In this document: in pieces, positions 23,453 through 34,817 of the stretch
Layout of the letters: every line of letters begins with the position of its first letter
Position numbering within the stretch: position 1 is the first letter of the stretch
NCBI RefSeq assembly: GCF_047663525.1
Contig: NC_092616.1
Location: 2,083,501 to 2,147,500 of the forward strand
Length of the DNA: 64,000 bases
Source of the DNA: Anas platyrhynchos
Taxonomy: Eukaryota > Chordata > Aves > Anseriformes > Anatidae
Direction: 5' to 3'
Notes under the pieces: model-generated
Databases searched by the model: none
What the model saw: only the letters and a program-made list of their open reading frames with translations
Told to the model about the DNA's origin: nothing
Translations under genes and position numbers: made by a program

Positions 23453-25629
23453 AAGAGATTCTCAAAAGTGTTGAAGTAACTAGAGAGCAGAAGCCCTGCA
23501 TAAAATCAATGTGATATATGGAATTCTATTTTAAACCCCTGTGTAAGGGTAGTGGTAGTAGTGGTGGTGATCATCCTCAGGAGGTACTTATCTCTCTTCC
23601 CTAACCATAGCAAAAGCTTAGAATAGACATCAATTTTACGTCAGTGAAGCATGGCAAAATGAATTTGATGATTAGTAAATTTGGGAAATTGCGTCTTATT
23701 CATGTGGAAATTTCGCATTGATTCCAATAGCTGTTGACATCTTGATATCGCCCTGAAAAGGCTTCTTGTCTAGTTTGACATGGTAAATCTCTTTTTTTTT
23801 TTTTTATAGGAGTTTTTTAAAGCCACAGGCAGCTGCTAAGGAATCTCTGATTTATACAAGAGACTTTCAAAACTATCCCTTATCTTCACTGTCCTATTAT
23901 CCAATGGTTTCCCCATAGCTATGTTCTGTTTTGATTTGAGATGACTGGCCCAGCTCAGAAACATCCTTTTTGATCTCGCTGCTCAGTCTTGTTCAGTGAT
24001 TTTAGTTTAGCGATTTTTATATTTGTCTAACACATGAAATCCATGAATGGATGTAGATGTTTTTAGAGTTACTAAATTTTTCATGATCAAGGATGTTTTC
24101 ACACATTGTGACTAAAAGCAGATGCAGAAAGCATTTCCATTGGATCAGAATGCAGGAAACAGAGGGCACATTTATTCTTTGTTATAGAGTACAGTGATGA
24201 TATTTTTAAAAGAACTGCTGCCATATCATGAGATCGATAAGTTGATCTCAGCACTGTACAGGTACTAACCTTGATCCCCAAATCAGTACTGTCATGTTAC
24301 CGTAGTGCTACGACTTCTCTCTTAATGAAGCTATTTACCTGAATTGAAGGATTACACTGATACACTCTTTCTGCTCTACAGATATTTTTAATAGCTCATT
24401 GTGGCTCTCTGAGCCTTAAACCATATTGCCAAATCATGCAGACTATACATATTTACGACACTGGCTTTTCATTTGGCAATTTCTACAAACCCTCTTAAAA
24501 AATAAAAATAAAAATAAATAGTGCAGACATTTATGATTGCCTTGTCTAACTGACAGCCCTTCTGCTGCTTCCTTTTTTCTATAATTTTGGTTGTGTTCCT
24601 TTTGATCTAATCTGAGAAGGACAGAGGTCTCAGAGATCAGCAGTTCTTACACATTTTGCAAAGACTGATGGTATCATTGAGCAGAAAAACCCAATAAAAG
24701 CTTCATTAGTTCTGCTTCTCAAAGAATTTTCTGTTTAGTGAAGAGACCTTTAGAGAGAATTAGAGCCCAAATCTGTCATTTTGAACATTCTCATTTTCCA
24801 TTAGGCAGAACAATTTGCAAGATTAAATGCAAAGGAATATATCTCATTGTTCATCATTATTTGGACTTTGTTCCAATTAGTTTAATTATCTCAGGTATCA
24901 CTGTGACTTCTTGTTGCTCAATTACTGTCAAACAGACCACCCTTCTAATCACGTCACCTGCCGCTTTTTCTAACCTCTACATTGAACACACTCTGGAGGG
25001 ATTTGTCTGTGTTTTTAGACATGCCTGAGTGAGTGAGAGCTACTTGTGATCTAATAGATGATTTGGTTAGTGCACAAGTGCATCTTTGACCTGCATTTCG
25101 AACAGGGGCATATATGACCAGTTCTAGCTATTTTCTGCTGTGTACAGAAGAGGAGAACAGATTCACAATGTTTTTCTGATTGTGCATCTGTTTTTACACT
25201 GGCCATGGCCCTAGGACAGATCTGACCAAGCTGGAAGTGATTTCCTTTCAAATAAATCAGCCTATTAGCTGAAAAGAACTAATGATGTTCTGTTTTTCTA
25301 CCTAGAACGCAGGAGGAGAATCAGATCAGAAAACAGTCAAACAGGTTACAGATTGGGAAAGTCTGGCTTATAAGATTTTAAATGGCTCAGAAGTTCAGGT
25401 GTGTGATTTATAAGATTATACTTTTTATTCTGAAGACTATGACCCAATTTCAATAAGTTTGATGTGAAGCTTTATAATTCATCACCTGATAATTCTAACA
25501 TGAATAAAATAGTAAAACAGTGTACATTTCTGCAGAAAGAGAATTGCTGGGAATTGGCATACAGGATGTGGACATGTGCCTGTGGAACAATTGTTCTATC
25601 TGAGCTTGCTTTAAGCAACCAGATCCCTC

Positions 25630-25860
25630 TGCAAGGCCTTTCCACCCTCAACAGAGTCCACAACTCCTCCAAGTCATCAGCAAACTTGCTCAAAAAACCT
25701 TCTATTCCTACATCCAGACCGTTTATAAAAATATTGAAAAGTACCGGCCCTAAAATGGAGCCTTGAGGGACCCCACTGGTGACCGCCCGCCAGCCTGACG
25801 CAGCCCCATTTACCATAACCCTTTGGGCCCTGCCCGTTAGCCAATTGCTCACCCGCAGCT
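25630..25860 (-). mobile_element. CR1 reverse-transcriptase fragment
   Basis: Minus-strand translation gives [18 protein letters not shown] followed by a KFADD motif, diagnostic of CR1 LINE reverse transcriptase around motifs A-C, with frame damage afterwards (the 'T' of FADDT is replaced). It abuts the GC-rich block that begins at about 25850. Confidence 0.88.
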
Positions 25861-26345
25861 TCTCCCCGCAGCGCCCTGGGCAGCTCCCCGGGCAGGCTGA
25901 GTGCTGAGCCTGGCAGGCGGCAGAGGCCCTGCCCCGGCACACAGCCCCTGGGCCACAGCAGGGACCCTGCTCTGCACCACAGCCCTGGACACCCCTGCCT
26001 GCAGCCCCGGCTTCTCCTGCCTCCAGCCAGACACTTACCGGGTGCAGGGCTGGGAAGTCTTCTCCCGCAGGGAGCTCTGGGCATGCTGCCACTTCTGCCT
26101 GCCTTTAAGCACTGTGTCTCTGCAGGCAGTGCCCCCAGGCCTGCTGCGCTGTGCAGAGGAGCTGCTCCTGGGCAGAGCTGTCTCTCTGCAGCGCTGCCCG
26201 CTTGCCAGGAGCTCCCCTTGGGCCCAGGAGCCCGGCCCAGCTCAGCAGCAGAGGCCCAGCCCAAGGCCTCCCTTGCTCTGCCCCCCACCAGGCTCCCTGC
26301 ACATGGCCCTGGGGCTGCAGGGAAACCTCCTGGGAAACAGCCTGA
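25850..26345 (+). repeat. GC-rich olfactory-receptor-associated block, copy 1
   Basis: About 500 bp beginning CTTCTCCCCGCAGCGCCCTG and closely matching 59515-60005 in the same orientation and 51300-51835 inverted. GC richness keeps several frames open, with one minus-strand frame conserved in all three copies. There is no start, domain or codon signal to support a protein. The block lies near CR1 pieces in each copy and seems to be part of the duplicated flank of OR14 genes. Confidence 0.8.
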
Positions 26346-29099
26346 AGGGATCCCTGGGCTTCCCTCCCTCCCCTGGGCACACACACTTCTTGACAGCAGG
26401 CTCATTTCTCTTAGCACAAAAACAATTATCTGTAGCAGTCTTCTCTTCTCATCCCAGTTGATGAAGGGACACCCAGGCATGGTCATAAAAGTAACTCCTT
26501 TAGCCCCCTGCTTAAGGAAGGGATTCAGCAGAGTCAGTTAAGACATCTCATGCTGTTTTTTTGTCCTGGGGCTGGAATGGGACAAAGATCCCTCCCATGC
26601 CTGCCACAAACCCACGGGAGCTGGGATTCCTCTGCACTCAGTTTAGGTGTGAATAACATGGGCAGCTGCAGGTGAGCTCCTTTTCTCAGCTCCAGGATCA
26701 TTAATGGAGATGGGGGAAATCAAGGGAAATCAGCAGCCCCTTCTCCTGCCTGAAGATCAGCCCCAGCTCCAGCACTGGCCCTCAGGGCTGCACCAACACC
26801 ACAAAGGCCCTCTGCTGTCAGAGCGGCACAGCCCAGGCCTGTTTCCTTCTGGCCTCAGGAACACCAGGCCTTGCCCTTCTTGGGATCCCTTAAGTCATCC
26901 TTTTGTGCCCATCCACGGCAGCAAATCTCTGCTCTGAAGGAAAGCCTCTTCATGCCCAGGCTCTTGGCACAAGGTCTGGGACAAGTCTGAGTTTGGCCCT
27001 TGTGCCACAGCTGAGGTGCTGCAGCCCAGATGTGCCCCAATGCCCTCAGCCTGGGGCACAGGCAGGAGGAGCTGGATCCCCGCCTGCTGTCACAGGGCTG
27101 GGACATTGATGGAAGAGCTGCTGAGGTGTGGGGGGACAGGTCCCCCAGCTTGGGGTGCTGTGCTGGATGGGGGCAGATTCTTCAGAAGAGACAGGCGGGG
27201 ATGATCAACAGGGGGTTGCCCTCCATGTGAAGGATCTGTCTGGATGCATGGAGCTCCTCTATGGGATGGGCAGCAGAGTGGGGGAGCCCTTGTGGGTGAG
27301 GGTCAGAGCAGATCCAGTCAGGGTGGCAGTGTGGTCAGAGGTAAATGCCTGCAGTCAGGCTGAAGAAGCAGACAGTCTTGTGGAAGCCACTGGATTAAGA
27401 TGACTTCAATGACCCCATGTCACCCTGGGGGCCTTAAATCACTCAGACTGTCACAGAAAAGGGACACTGCAGGGTGCAAACATTCCCGAGGTTTCTATGG
27501 GTTCTTGGAGGCATCTTCTGTGCACAGCTGCCAGATGGGCCGACCTAGGTGATGTTCACCAGGATCTGGGACTTGCAAACAGGAAAACCCGTGTCTTGAC
27601 ACTCCTCCTACAAAATGCATGTCATAGTCCAGCTGCTTTGCAGCACAGGGAAAGAGATGAGGTTTTGGGGCCCAGCCCTACATCCAGCACTGCACAGCCA
27701 GCCCTGTTCTGATCCCCAGCCCTGGTCCCCAGCCCTGATCCTGTCCCCAGACATGGTTCCTAGCCCTGGTCCCCAGTCTTGGTCCCCAGCCCTGGTCCTG
27801 GACCCCAGCCCTCGTCCTGTTTCCTGCCCTGGTCCCAAGCCCTGGTCCCCGAGAGGCAAAACCCCTCTCATTTATATGCAGGAACATGGTGGAGGCTCCT
27901 AGGTCAGTCACAGAAAGGTGTGACATATGTTGGAGAAATAATCCACTAAACACACAAAAATCCAGAAAAGAATTTTCTGCTTCCTTTTCCCTTTCCAGCA
28001 CTTGCAGGATTGGGTGAGGTTGCAGAAAGAAATGGAAAAGGAACTGTCAAGTTCCAACACATCTCTAAGATTCCTGAACTGTTCCTTTGATGATCAGTGG
28101 GCTTGTAAGAAGGCTTATAAATTGCCTACAGCCTCTCCTTTGTTTATGGCCAGCTTCATTGGCAACTTTGCTGTACCTGTCAGGGCTTTCTGACAGGCTG
28201 TTTTCTATCTGCAAAGATGGATATGCACCTAGGCAGTGCTCTGGGAACTGCTGGTTTCTGAAGGGCAAAGAGGTTGGCAGGAGGGCTCTGAACACAGGTG
28301 GGGAAAAGACCATGGGACATGGAAACATCCCCCAGTTATAAAATCTTCAGGCAGAAGAAATATGGTTAGGGAATGAGAAGAAAGAAAAACCGGATTTGTA
28401 GTCAGAGGCAGAACTTCTCAGAAAAGTCTGTATTATTCCCTACATTGCAGCCCCCTTCCTCTGAGCAAGCCCTCTTGCCTCCTGTCCCACACAGGAAAGC
28501 CCCTGCAGTCACTGCTGTGGGTCCAGGGCATGAAGCACGTCCTCTGCAGCCACAGTTCCAGCAGAGCAGAGGTGCATCTCTCCAGCCACGTGCCCATTTC
28601 CCTCTGTGGTGCAGGGGGGCTGAGAGCAGCAGCCTGGGGCTGTGGGCAGTGCATTCTGTGAGGCTGGGGAATGAGCTGACTTTCCCTTAATGAGACACCA
28701 TCATTAGGACACTTGTCTGTCTCCCTGGGATGGCCTTCCAAGTTGTGAGCTGTCCTGCAGGATAGAAATCTTTTCCGTAGTATCTCTGTGTTATGTGAAT
28801 GCCCCAGGAAGAAGCAGAGATATGCTGCATGTGAGGACATGCTGTTGGGTTGGTGAAATAAATGATAAGTGTCCTTGGCAAGACATGTGGTGCTGAGACC
28901 TTGCTTAGGTACCTTGAGAAAGGCTGCGCACTGAGAGATTGGCAGTGGGTTCCTCTGCTCTTAGCAGTGTCTGATTTCTTTGAAGTGTACCATAAAGGTG
29001 ATTGCCATCCATCTCCAAAAGCAGCAAGATCATGGCCATTGGGAACAAGCCCAACCAGCTCCCCTCACCCTGCTCTGAGCTAAAGGGAATCCCTTTGCC
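26346..29099. other. Intergenic sequence, no gene recognised
   Basis: Mixed-composition DNA without recognisable genes. A short minisatellite with an approximately 12-14-bp unit (CAGCCCTGGTCCC variants) occupies about 27690-27855. The rest gives only short frames with no family resemblance. Confidence 0.5.
27690..27855. repeat. CCCTGGTCCCCAG minisatellite
   Basis: Short tandem run of degenerate units such as CAGCCCTGGTCCC and CAGCCCTGATCCTG. The reverse strand gives Gly/Arg-rich frames that are an artefact of the repeat. Confidence 0.7.
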
Positions 29100-29101
29100 T
29101 C

Positions 29102-29400
29102 TCAGGTCTCACAGCCATTCACTGTGGGTGCAGCAGAAATCCTCAGGACTTCTGACTTCAGAGGACATTCCTTGGGCATGATGAGGTTGTGTAGGAAAAA
29201 AACAAAAATTCCTAGAAGTCCTCTCAGCCCTCCACATTCTTTAGGCCTGTTAGGACACCACCCCGTATGCCCTTCTGCATTGATTTCATCTGACAAATTC
29301 TGAAAATATAACTTGGAGCCTCTGCCATGTTCTGATGTACCCAATGCACAGGGACAAGACTGCTTCCTCCTGACCCAATATGCACAGGTCCCGAATACTT
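29102..29400. repeat. Duplicated segment A (left copy)
   Basis: Begins 'TCTCACAGCCATTCACTGTG' and shares an ordered series of matches with 29855-30170 (CTGACTTCAGAG, CTTGGGCAT, GATTTCAT, CAAATTCTGAA, CATGTTC, CCAATGCACAGGGA). The two copies are diverged and separated by about 450 bp with poly-T tracts. No coding role is evident; it lies just upstream of an OR relic and may be old OR 5' flank. Confidence 0.65.
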
Positions 29401-29854
29401 CAGTATCATATTCAAACTCATTAAATATAGCTTATGAGGCTGAATGACAAGTGAGGGAGTGTGGCAGGGAGGGGTTCAAGGAGAAATGGAGTAGATTTCA
29501 CTCTGGGAAGCCAGTATTAACTTGTCATTGTTTTTTTTGTTTGTTTTTTTTTTTTTTCCATCTTGAAAGCTCCCTAGATCCAGCACACTGATGGGCAGCA
29601 CACTGTTCTTTGACCTGCTCCCCATCAAAGGAACAGATGGACTAAATAGCATGGAAAAGGGCTTCAGGGTACATTTAAGGAACAGGCAGAGCCCTTACCA
29701 ATTTCAGACATGGGCAAAGCAGACTCACTCTAGGAAGACGAGCATAATTTATTGAGTGCTACTGGTAGACTGGAGCAGTGAGAAACTAAATGAGAACTAA
29801 GAAAGTTCATGGTCTCTCTCTGCCCCTGCTCCAGCGTGGGGTCCCTCCCACAGC

Positions 29855-30170
29855 CAGCTCTCACAGCCATTCACTGTGAGTGCAGCAGAAATGCTCAGGA
29901 TTTCTGACTTCAGAGAGCACTGCTTGGGCATCACGAGGGAGAGGATGCTGTCTAGCAAAAGCAAAACTAAACTAAAAGTCCTTTTTGTCACCCACCTTTT
30001 TTTTTTTTTCTTTTTTTTTTTTCACATTCGGAGTGCAGATGTAAACGTCCCTTCTGTGCTAGGAGTGATTTCATATGTCAAATTCTGAACAAAAAATACT
30101 TGCCCTACCATGTTCCAATATACGCAGTGCACTGGGAAAGGACTTCTAACTCTTGAGCCAATGGGCAATG
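29855..30170. repeat. Duplicated segment A (right copy)
   Basis: Second copy of the segment at 29102-29400, with the same order of short matches but interrupted by a T-rich run (about 29998-30022). It lies immediately upstream of the OR relic at 30279. Confidence 0.65.
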
Positions 30171-30278
30171 CCATGATGGTAATGGTAAACTGAACCTCAC
30201 CAAAAGAATCTCAAGTCATGGAAGTGAAAGGACATATTTCCTAGAGAAAAAAAAATTCCTAGAGAAAAAAAAAAAAAG

Positions 30279-30560
30279 CCTTTTGACATGTGCCTTCCCC
30301 ACATGACTGTGAGGCAGGCATTCCATGTTACTTTGTCAGCACTGGATTTTTTTCCTACCTGAAGCCTCCCTCTACCTACTCCCCATCCCTGGGCCTGGTG
30401 GTGGCAGTTCTGTACTCAGTGATGCCTCCAGCACTGAACCCTCTCATCTACATCATGAAGAACCAGGAGCTCAAAGATTCAATATAGAAACTGCTGACTA
30501 GTTGTTTATCAGTGGCCACAGACTGTCTGCCTTCTTCTGCAGATGGCTCCAAGTATTATT
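30279..30560 (+). pseudogene. OR14-like olfactory receptor relic (TM6-TM7 end)
   Basis: The translation shows the end of TM6 and TM7 of an OR14 receptor: a CLPH-like start, FSYLKPPS, then VLYSVMPPALNPLIY and NQELKDSI followed by a stop. A frame disruption near 30310-30330 separates the CLPH part from the rest, and everything upstream (start to TM5) is absent. Downstream the sequence resembles the C-terminal tail of the receptor at 57040. It is a non-functional 3' fragment in plus orientation. Confidence 0.9.
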
Positions 30561-30769
30561 CATGACAGGCCATCTTGCCTTTCCATATGGCATTTGTCTC
30601 TTCAATTTTCCTTTCTGCCCTTGTGATATTGTTGCCTACACAAAAACGCCCTTTTTCATTCCTTCCTGCCTGAGTATCACCCTTTCTGTGTGACCCAGGA
30701 TTTCTGTAGTCAAGGAGCCAGGATCTCTGTGTATTTTAACCAAATAAATGTTGGTCTGAGACCCATTCT

Positions 30770-31110
30770 GAGTTGATCAGGAGTGAATGGGAACTGGAGC
30801 TGTGGTGGCAGTGCCCAGAGCCCTGCAGCAGCCTGCGATGGGCACTGCCGTGGGACCAGCCCAGCCTAGGCTACTGGGCTGGGCTGGGCTGGGGAGAGGG
30901 CAGGGAGGTGGGAGAGCTGGGGGGCAGCTGAGCTGGGCTGGAAGCTTCCCAGTAGAGAGAAACATCCGTGTCGAGCTGGGATATGCGACCGTGCAGAGGG
31001 AGGACAGGCACTGCTGGCTTTGGATCGCGTGGCAGAGATCAAAGACAGGCTGGTGCAGGAGGGAGGCAGCTGGGCTGTGCCCTGCTGGCACGGACAGACC
31101 AGGAGGGTGG
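30770..31110 (+). repeat. OR 3'-flank block, copy 1
   Basis: Contains GGCAGTGCCCAGAGCCCTGC, also found at 54675 (plus) and inverted near 61735, always downstream of an OR14 gene or relic. A GGGCTGGGCT run lies at about 30875-30900. It marks the ancestral duplicated OR unit (gene plus 3' flank). Confidence 0.65.
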
Positions 31111-31189
31111 TCCAGGGCCTTTGTACCTGAAGCCTCTCTTGTCAGCCATGTCACAGCCCCTGTTCCGCTCTCAGCTCCTTGTTCCCTCA

Positions 31190-31520
31190 CAAAATACCCC
31201 CTCACAGTCCCTGTCCCCTCATGAAGTGTCCCTTAGCCCCTCATCCCCTCACAAAATGCCCCCTCACAGCCCCTCATCCCCTCACAAAATATCCCCTCAC
31301 AGTCCCTGTCCCCTCACGAAGTGTCCTTTAACCCCTCATCTCCTCACAAAATGCCCCTCACAGCCCTTTTATCCCCTCACAGCCCCTTTTTTCCCCTCAC
31401 GGCCCCTTTTTCCCCTCACGGCCCCTTTTCCCCTCACAAAACGTCCCCTCACAGCCCCTCTCCCCTCACCGAACGCCCCCTCAGCCCTTTTTCCCCTCAC
31501 AATCCCGCATCCCCTCACCG
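31190..31520 (+). repeat. CCCCTCACA-type tandem repeat
   Basis: Degenerate tandem array of about 30-33-bp units built from CCCCTCACAGCCCCT and CCCCTCACAAAATG. Pyrimidine strand asymmetry is strong. It leads into a C-rich run (about 31560-31645) and then the CpG-rich promoter-like region. Confidence 0.8.
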
Positions 31521-31624
31521 CCAGACGCCCCCCAGAGCCTCGCACGCCTTCTCCAAACCCCCCTGAGCCCCCCCAGACCCCCATTTTCCCCAAAATCCAA
31601 AAAAATCCCCTCAGACCCCACTCA

Positions 31625-32085
31625 AATTCCCCCCCCCCCCCCGCACCGGCCGCAGCCTCCGCCGCCATCGCTCCCGCCGGACCGTTTGAAGCCGCGGGGC
31701 GGGAGCCAATGGGAGGCCGGCGAGCGCGCATGGGCAGTGCGGGCAGCCCGGCGGGGCAGGACGAAATGGCGTCGGTTGCCTGGCAACGGCGGGAGGGGAC
31801 AAAATGGCGGCGGTTGCCTGGCAACGGGAGGAGGGGACAAAATGGCGGCGGTTGCCTGGCAACGGGGGGAGGGGACAAAATGGCGGCGGTTGCCTGGCAA
31901 CGGGAGGAGGGGACGAAATGGCGTCGGTTGCCTGGCAACGGCGGAGGGGACAAAATGGCGGCGCTTGCCTGGCAACGGGGGAAATGCCAAAATGGCGGCG
32001 GTTGCCTGGCAACGGGGGGAAAAGAGGCGGGAACGGCAGTGGCGGTTACCTAGCAACGGGGGGCGGGGCGAAGGGAAAGGCGCCC
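31625..32085. promoter_or_regulatory. CpG-rich region with tandem RFX X-box-like/YY1-like array
   Basis: A CpG-dense segment with a CCAAT box (AGCCAATGGG about 31705), then seven units of about 38 bp and a degenerate eighth. Each has the imperfect palindrome GTTGCCTGGCAAC, fitting the RFX X-box consensus with 1-bp spacing; most also carry AAAATGGCGGC, a YY1-type element. X-box-like sites lie at 31775, 31813, 31851, 31889, 31927, 31964 (CTTGCC variant), 32001 and 32045 (GTTACCTAGCAAC). RFX, NF-Y and YY1 motifs together are typical of promoters of ciliary and housekeeping genes. No adjacent gene is evident on either side. It could be an orphan or minisatellite-expanded promoter, perhaps from the CCDC81-like family, whose promoters here carry the same three motif types. 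Confidence 0.6.
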
Positions 32086-32412
32086 AGTTTGTACAGGGAA
32101 TGGGCCCAGGTTGTACCGGGATGGGGCTGGGGGGCCCAGTTCGAACTGGGATGGGCTCAATTCATACTGGGAAAGGGCTGGGGGTCCCAGTCTGAGCTGG
32201 GGACAATCCCAGTTTGAGCAGGGTTGCAGCTGGGAGCCCTGGTTTGTACTGGGAAAGTTCCCAGTTTGCAGTGGAATGGGCCCAGTTCATACTGGGAAGG
32301 GTATGGGGGTCCCAGTTTGTACTGGGGTGGGCCCAATTCATACTGGGAAGGGGTTAAGGGTCCCAGTTCATAATGGGAAGGGGCTGGGGGTCCCAGTTTG
32401 AGCTGGGAAGTG
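32085..32412 (+). repeat. About 30-bp minisatellite (CCCAGTTTGTACTGGGA)
   Basis: Tandem degenerate units containing CCCAGTTTGTACTGGGAA and GGGCTGGGGGTCC. Each unit includes a short self-complementary part (CCCAGT...ACTGGG). No gene. Confidence 0.85.
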
Positions 32413-32467
32413 TAATACACAATAAATGTTTGTTCATTGTCATTTATATTATAAAAACAAGGAGTTC

Positions 32468-33030
32468 TGTTTGAGGAGCGGGAGTTGCGAAAGCTCCCTG
32501 CTGAAGTAAGGAGCTGGATAATGCTTGGCTAGACACTATGAAAATTCTTTTGCCTAATGTAACAAAAAAGAGAACCCCCTCCCCTTCTCTCCTTCTGCAT
32601 CTCAGTTGCCTCTTTTGTTTAAAGACCCTGCTGCAAAGCTCATGTAACCATCTCCTGAGAAGTTGCTAACCTAGCGTATCAACATCCTGCCTTCCTGTCT
32701 CACGCTAGGCCAACATGACCAAATAAAAAAAGAAGTTGAACCACAACGCCGAGGAAGACTACGGCCTTCATCTTCACGACCACCAGAGGGACAGAGATGA
32801 CCCCCTAGCAACAGTGCGCGCAGTCGCAGAATATACCAGGACGTGCTGCGTAATCCTGGAATTACCAAGATATAAAAAGGGACCCTGGCGGGGGTGAGGT
32901 GCGCGCCGTTGGCGGAGCCGAGACTCCCCGGCCGCCCAGCGCTGTTTTGCTTGCTGTTGCTTACTCAGTAAATTCCTTTCTATTATTAATGCAATGCTCT
33001 CTGAAAATTAATTAAGGGGCAACATATAAC
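32468..33030 (+). mobile_element. Probable solo LTR
   Basis: Starts near TGTTTGAGGAGCGG and ends ATATAACA. It contains a TATA-like GATATAAAAAGGG (about 32868), a GC-rich stretch after it and AGTAAA (about 32969) as a possible polyadenylation signal, in an order expected for U3-R-U5. Its middle (GAGGAAGACTACGGCCTTCA about 32749) resembles the LTR-like fragments at 40205 and 44340. I cannot define a target duplication. It separates the minisatellite from a CCDC81-like gene fragment that starts right after it. Confidence 0.55.
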
Positions 33031-33031
33031 A

Positions 33032-33226
33032 GGAAGGAGGTGGCTCGCGCTAGCTGCAGCTAGTTCAGCGGCTCGACCTTGACGTCATCTGCAAGGAGAA
33101 GCAACATCCTCAGTGCCACAGCAAGCCCAAGTTGCTTGCAGCATTCCGAACAAGGTCCTAGAGGAAGGGTCGCTAAGAGAAACAGCTCCGGGGCCACGGG
33201 GTCTTCTGGGGGAACTCGAGCTCTTC
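33032..33226 (-). pseudogene. CCDC81-like gene fragment (start of HU exon 3)
   Basis: On the minus strand this matches the upstream intron, acceptor and first part of the exon at 38528-38784. The match starts immediately after the probable solo LTR and ends in the minisatellite region near 33226. Only the first 50 or so bp of the exon are kept, so no protein can be made. It shows that the CCDC81-like duplications extend beyond the palindrome. Confidence 0.8.
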
Positions 33227-33339
33227 AAGCTCCAGAAATGACTGTCATGGGAAAGACTGAGAGTCATTTCTGGAGAGAGAGGAAAAGTTTATCACTTCTG
33301 AAAAATCCAAGGGGTGACAGCAAGTTTGTGTGCCCCAGG

Positions 33340-34640
33340 TGGTGTTTTGATGACCCGAGGAGATGCTCGGGTTCTCCACTCAGATGTAGGAGTGCGGTGG
33401 GGAGATTCTTGGGTGCTCCAGTGAGGTGCTTGGGTGTTCCAGGGAGGTGCTTCTGTGCTGCAGGAGTTGTGTGGCAGGGGCAGAAACTTTTGTTAGGAGG
33501 GCAGAGGTTTGTGTGCTCCAGGGAGGCTTTTCTTCTGCCCCTGGGATATGCTTATGTGCCCCAGGGAGGTGCTTGTGTGCCCTGGGAATATCCTTGGGCT
33601 CTCTAGGAAGGTGCTTGATTCCTCTGGGGTCACTTGGAACCTCCGGAGTTGCCTGGGTCCAGCAGAGAGCAGGTTGTGTGCTCCAGGGAGTTGCTGGACT
33701 GCACTAAGTGTGTTGTTCAGTGCTTTAGGGAGGTTCTTGGTTGTCCCGACAAGATGCTCGTGTTCCACAGGGAAGGGGATGAGTGACCCAGAGGCAGGTG
33801 CTGGTTGTCCCCAGGGAGGTGCTTGCCTACCACAGGAAAATGCTTGTACACCCAAGAAGATCCTTTGCTCCTCCAGGACGTTGCGTGATTTACCCAGGGA
33901 GGTTTCTCTGACCCGGGGCAGGATAGGATTTCTTCATAGAGGTGCTTCATCAATGGAGGGAATTCCTTGGTTCTTGAAAGATCTTCTGGGGTGACCTATG
34001 CAGGTGCTTGGGCACCCATGGGGTTATTCTACTGTTCCCCAGGGAGGTGTTTCATTCTTCCAAGGAGGTGCTTGGGTTCTCTATAGAGGTTCCTGGGTTC
34101 CTCCAAGAAATGCTTGTATGCCTTTGGGCGATGTCTTAGAGCATCAGCAGGAGATGGGTTCACAGCGGAAATTGTTCAGGTGAACCCACCTAGAGTTGGG
34201 ATCTCCCGTGAGGTGCTGGAATGCCCTTGGAAGATGCCTGAGAGGGAAAAGGTAGTGCTTAGGTGTCCTGGGGAGATGCTTGTCTACTCCAGCTCAATGC
34301 TCACGTGTCCTGCAGGAAGTATTTCTGATTTCAAGAGGTGCCTATATTCCCTGGGGAGATACTTGGGTGCCATGGAGGGTGCTTCAGGAAGATGCTTGTA
34401 TTCCCAGGGGAGACTTTTACTTTCCCCAGGAACGTGTTTGGCTTCTCCAGGGAGTTGCCAGAACGCTCCTTGGAAAAGACGGCTTGATCAGAGGACTTGT
34501 GCCGAGGTCCTGCTAGCAAGACTGGTGGTCTGGGGAGATTGCTGGGTGCTCCAGGGAGATGCCTGTGTGCTGCACGGAGAAGCCTGGGCATCCTTGGGAT
34601 GTACCCGTGTGCCTAATGGAGATGGTGGTGTGAATCAGGG
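33340..34640 (+). repeat. 21-bp minisatellite (TGCTTGGGTGCTCCAGGGAGG)
   Basis: About 1.3 kb of degenerate units with consensus near TGCTTGNGTGCYCCAGGGAG plus one base, roughly 60 copies. Because 21 bp is seven codons, frames on both strands stay open and give artefactual long ORFs with recurring Cys/Val/Leu. A related stretch (CAAGTTTGTGTGCC...GATGCTCGGG) at 33324-33373 is also found at 42848-42898, fused to the inverted CCDC81-like copy. Confidence 0.85.
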
Positions 34641-34690
34641 CAGTGCTTTGCTACGGCGGATGAAGCGACACAAGCAGTCTGGCTGTGCTC

Positions 34691-34696
34691 TTTATT
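34691..34696 (-). terminator. Polyadenylation signal of the CCDC81-like gene
   Basis: AATAAA on the minus strand, about 120 bp after the predicted stop at 34818. It is the first canonical signal downstream of the proposed final exon. Confidence 0.5.
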
Positions 34697-34817
34697 TTCC
34701 ATTCAGGGGTGGAAAGCGGGAGAGCTTCCCAGCCCCTTTGCTCAGAGCTCCGCTGCTGCCTTCAGCATTCCCAGCACCTTCCCCTCCGTTGCGGTACCAG
34801 CATCTAGCGCTAGGGAG

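Larger units (their letters stand above)
19831..25629. other. AT-rich, largely gene-free interval
   Basis: No gene is recognisable here apart from the small items listed separately: an unrecognised open frame near 20.1-20.35 kb, a CR1 tail near 21.4 kb and an LTR fragment at 23261. Homopolymer A/T runs are frequent (for example near 20890, 22800, 22950, 23790). The composition is clearly different from the GC-rich blocks that follow. Confidence 0.6.

Noticed and set aside
25472..26541. Long frames on both strands (up to about 270 codons)
   Set aside because: They span a CR1 fragment and a GC-rich duplicated block; no ATG context, domain or splice logic.
30968..32217. Long frames through the C-rich repeat and the X-box array (up to about 360 codons)
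   Set aside because: They translate tandem noncoding repeats, on both strands at once.
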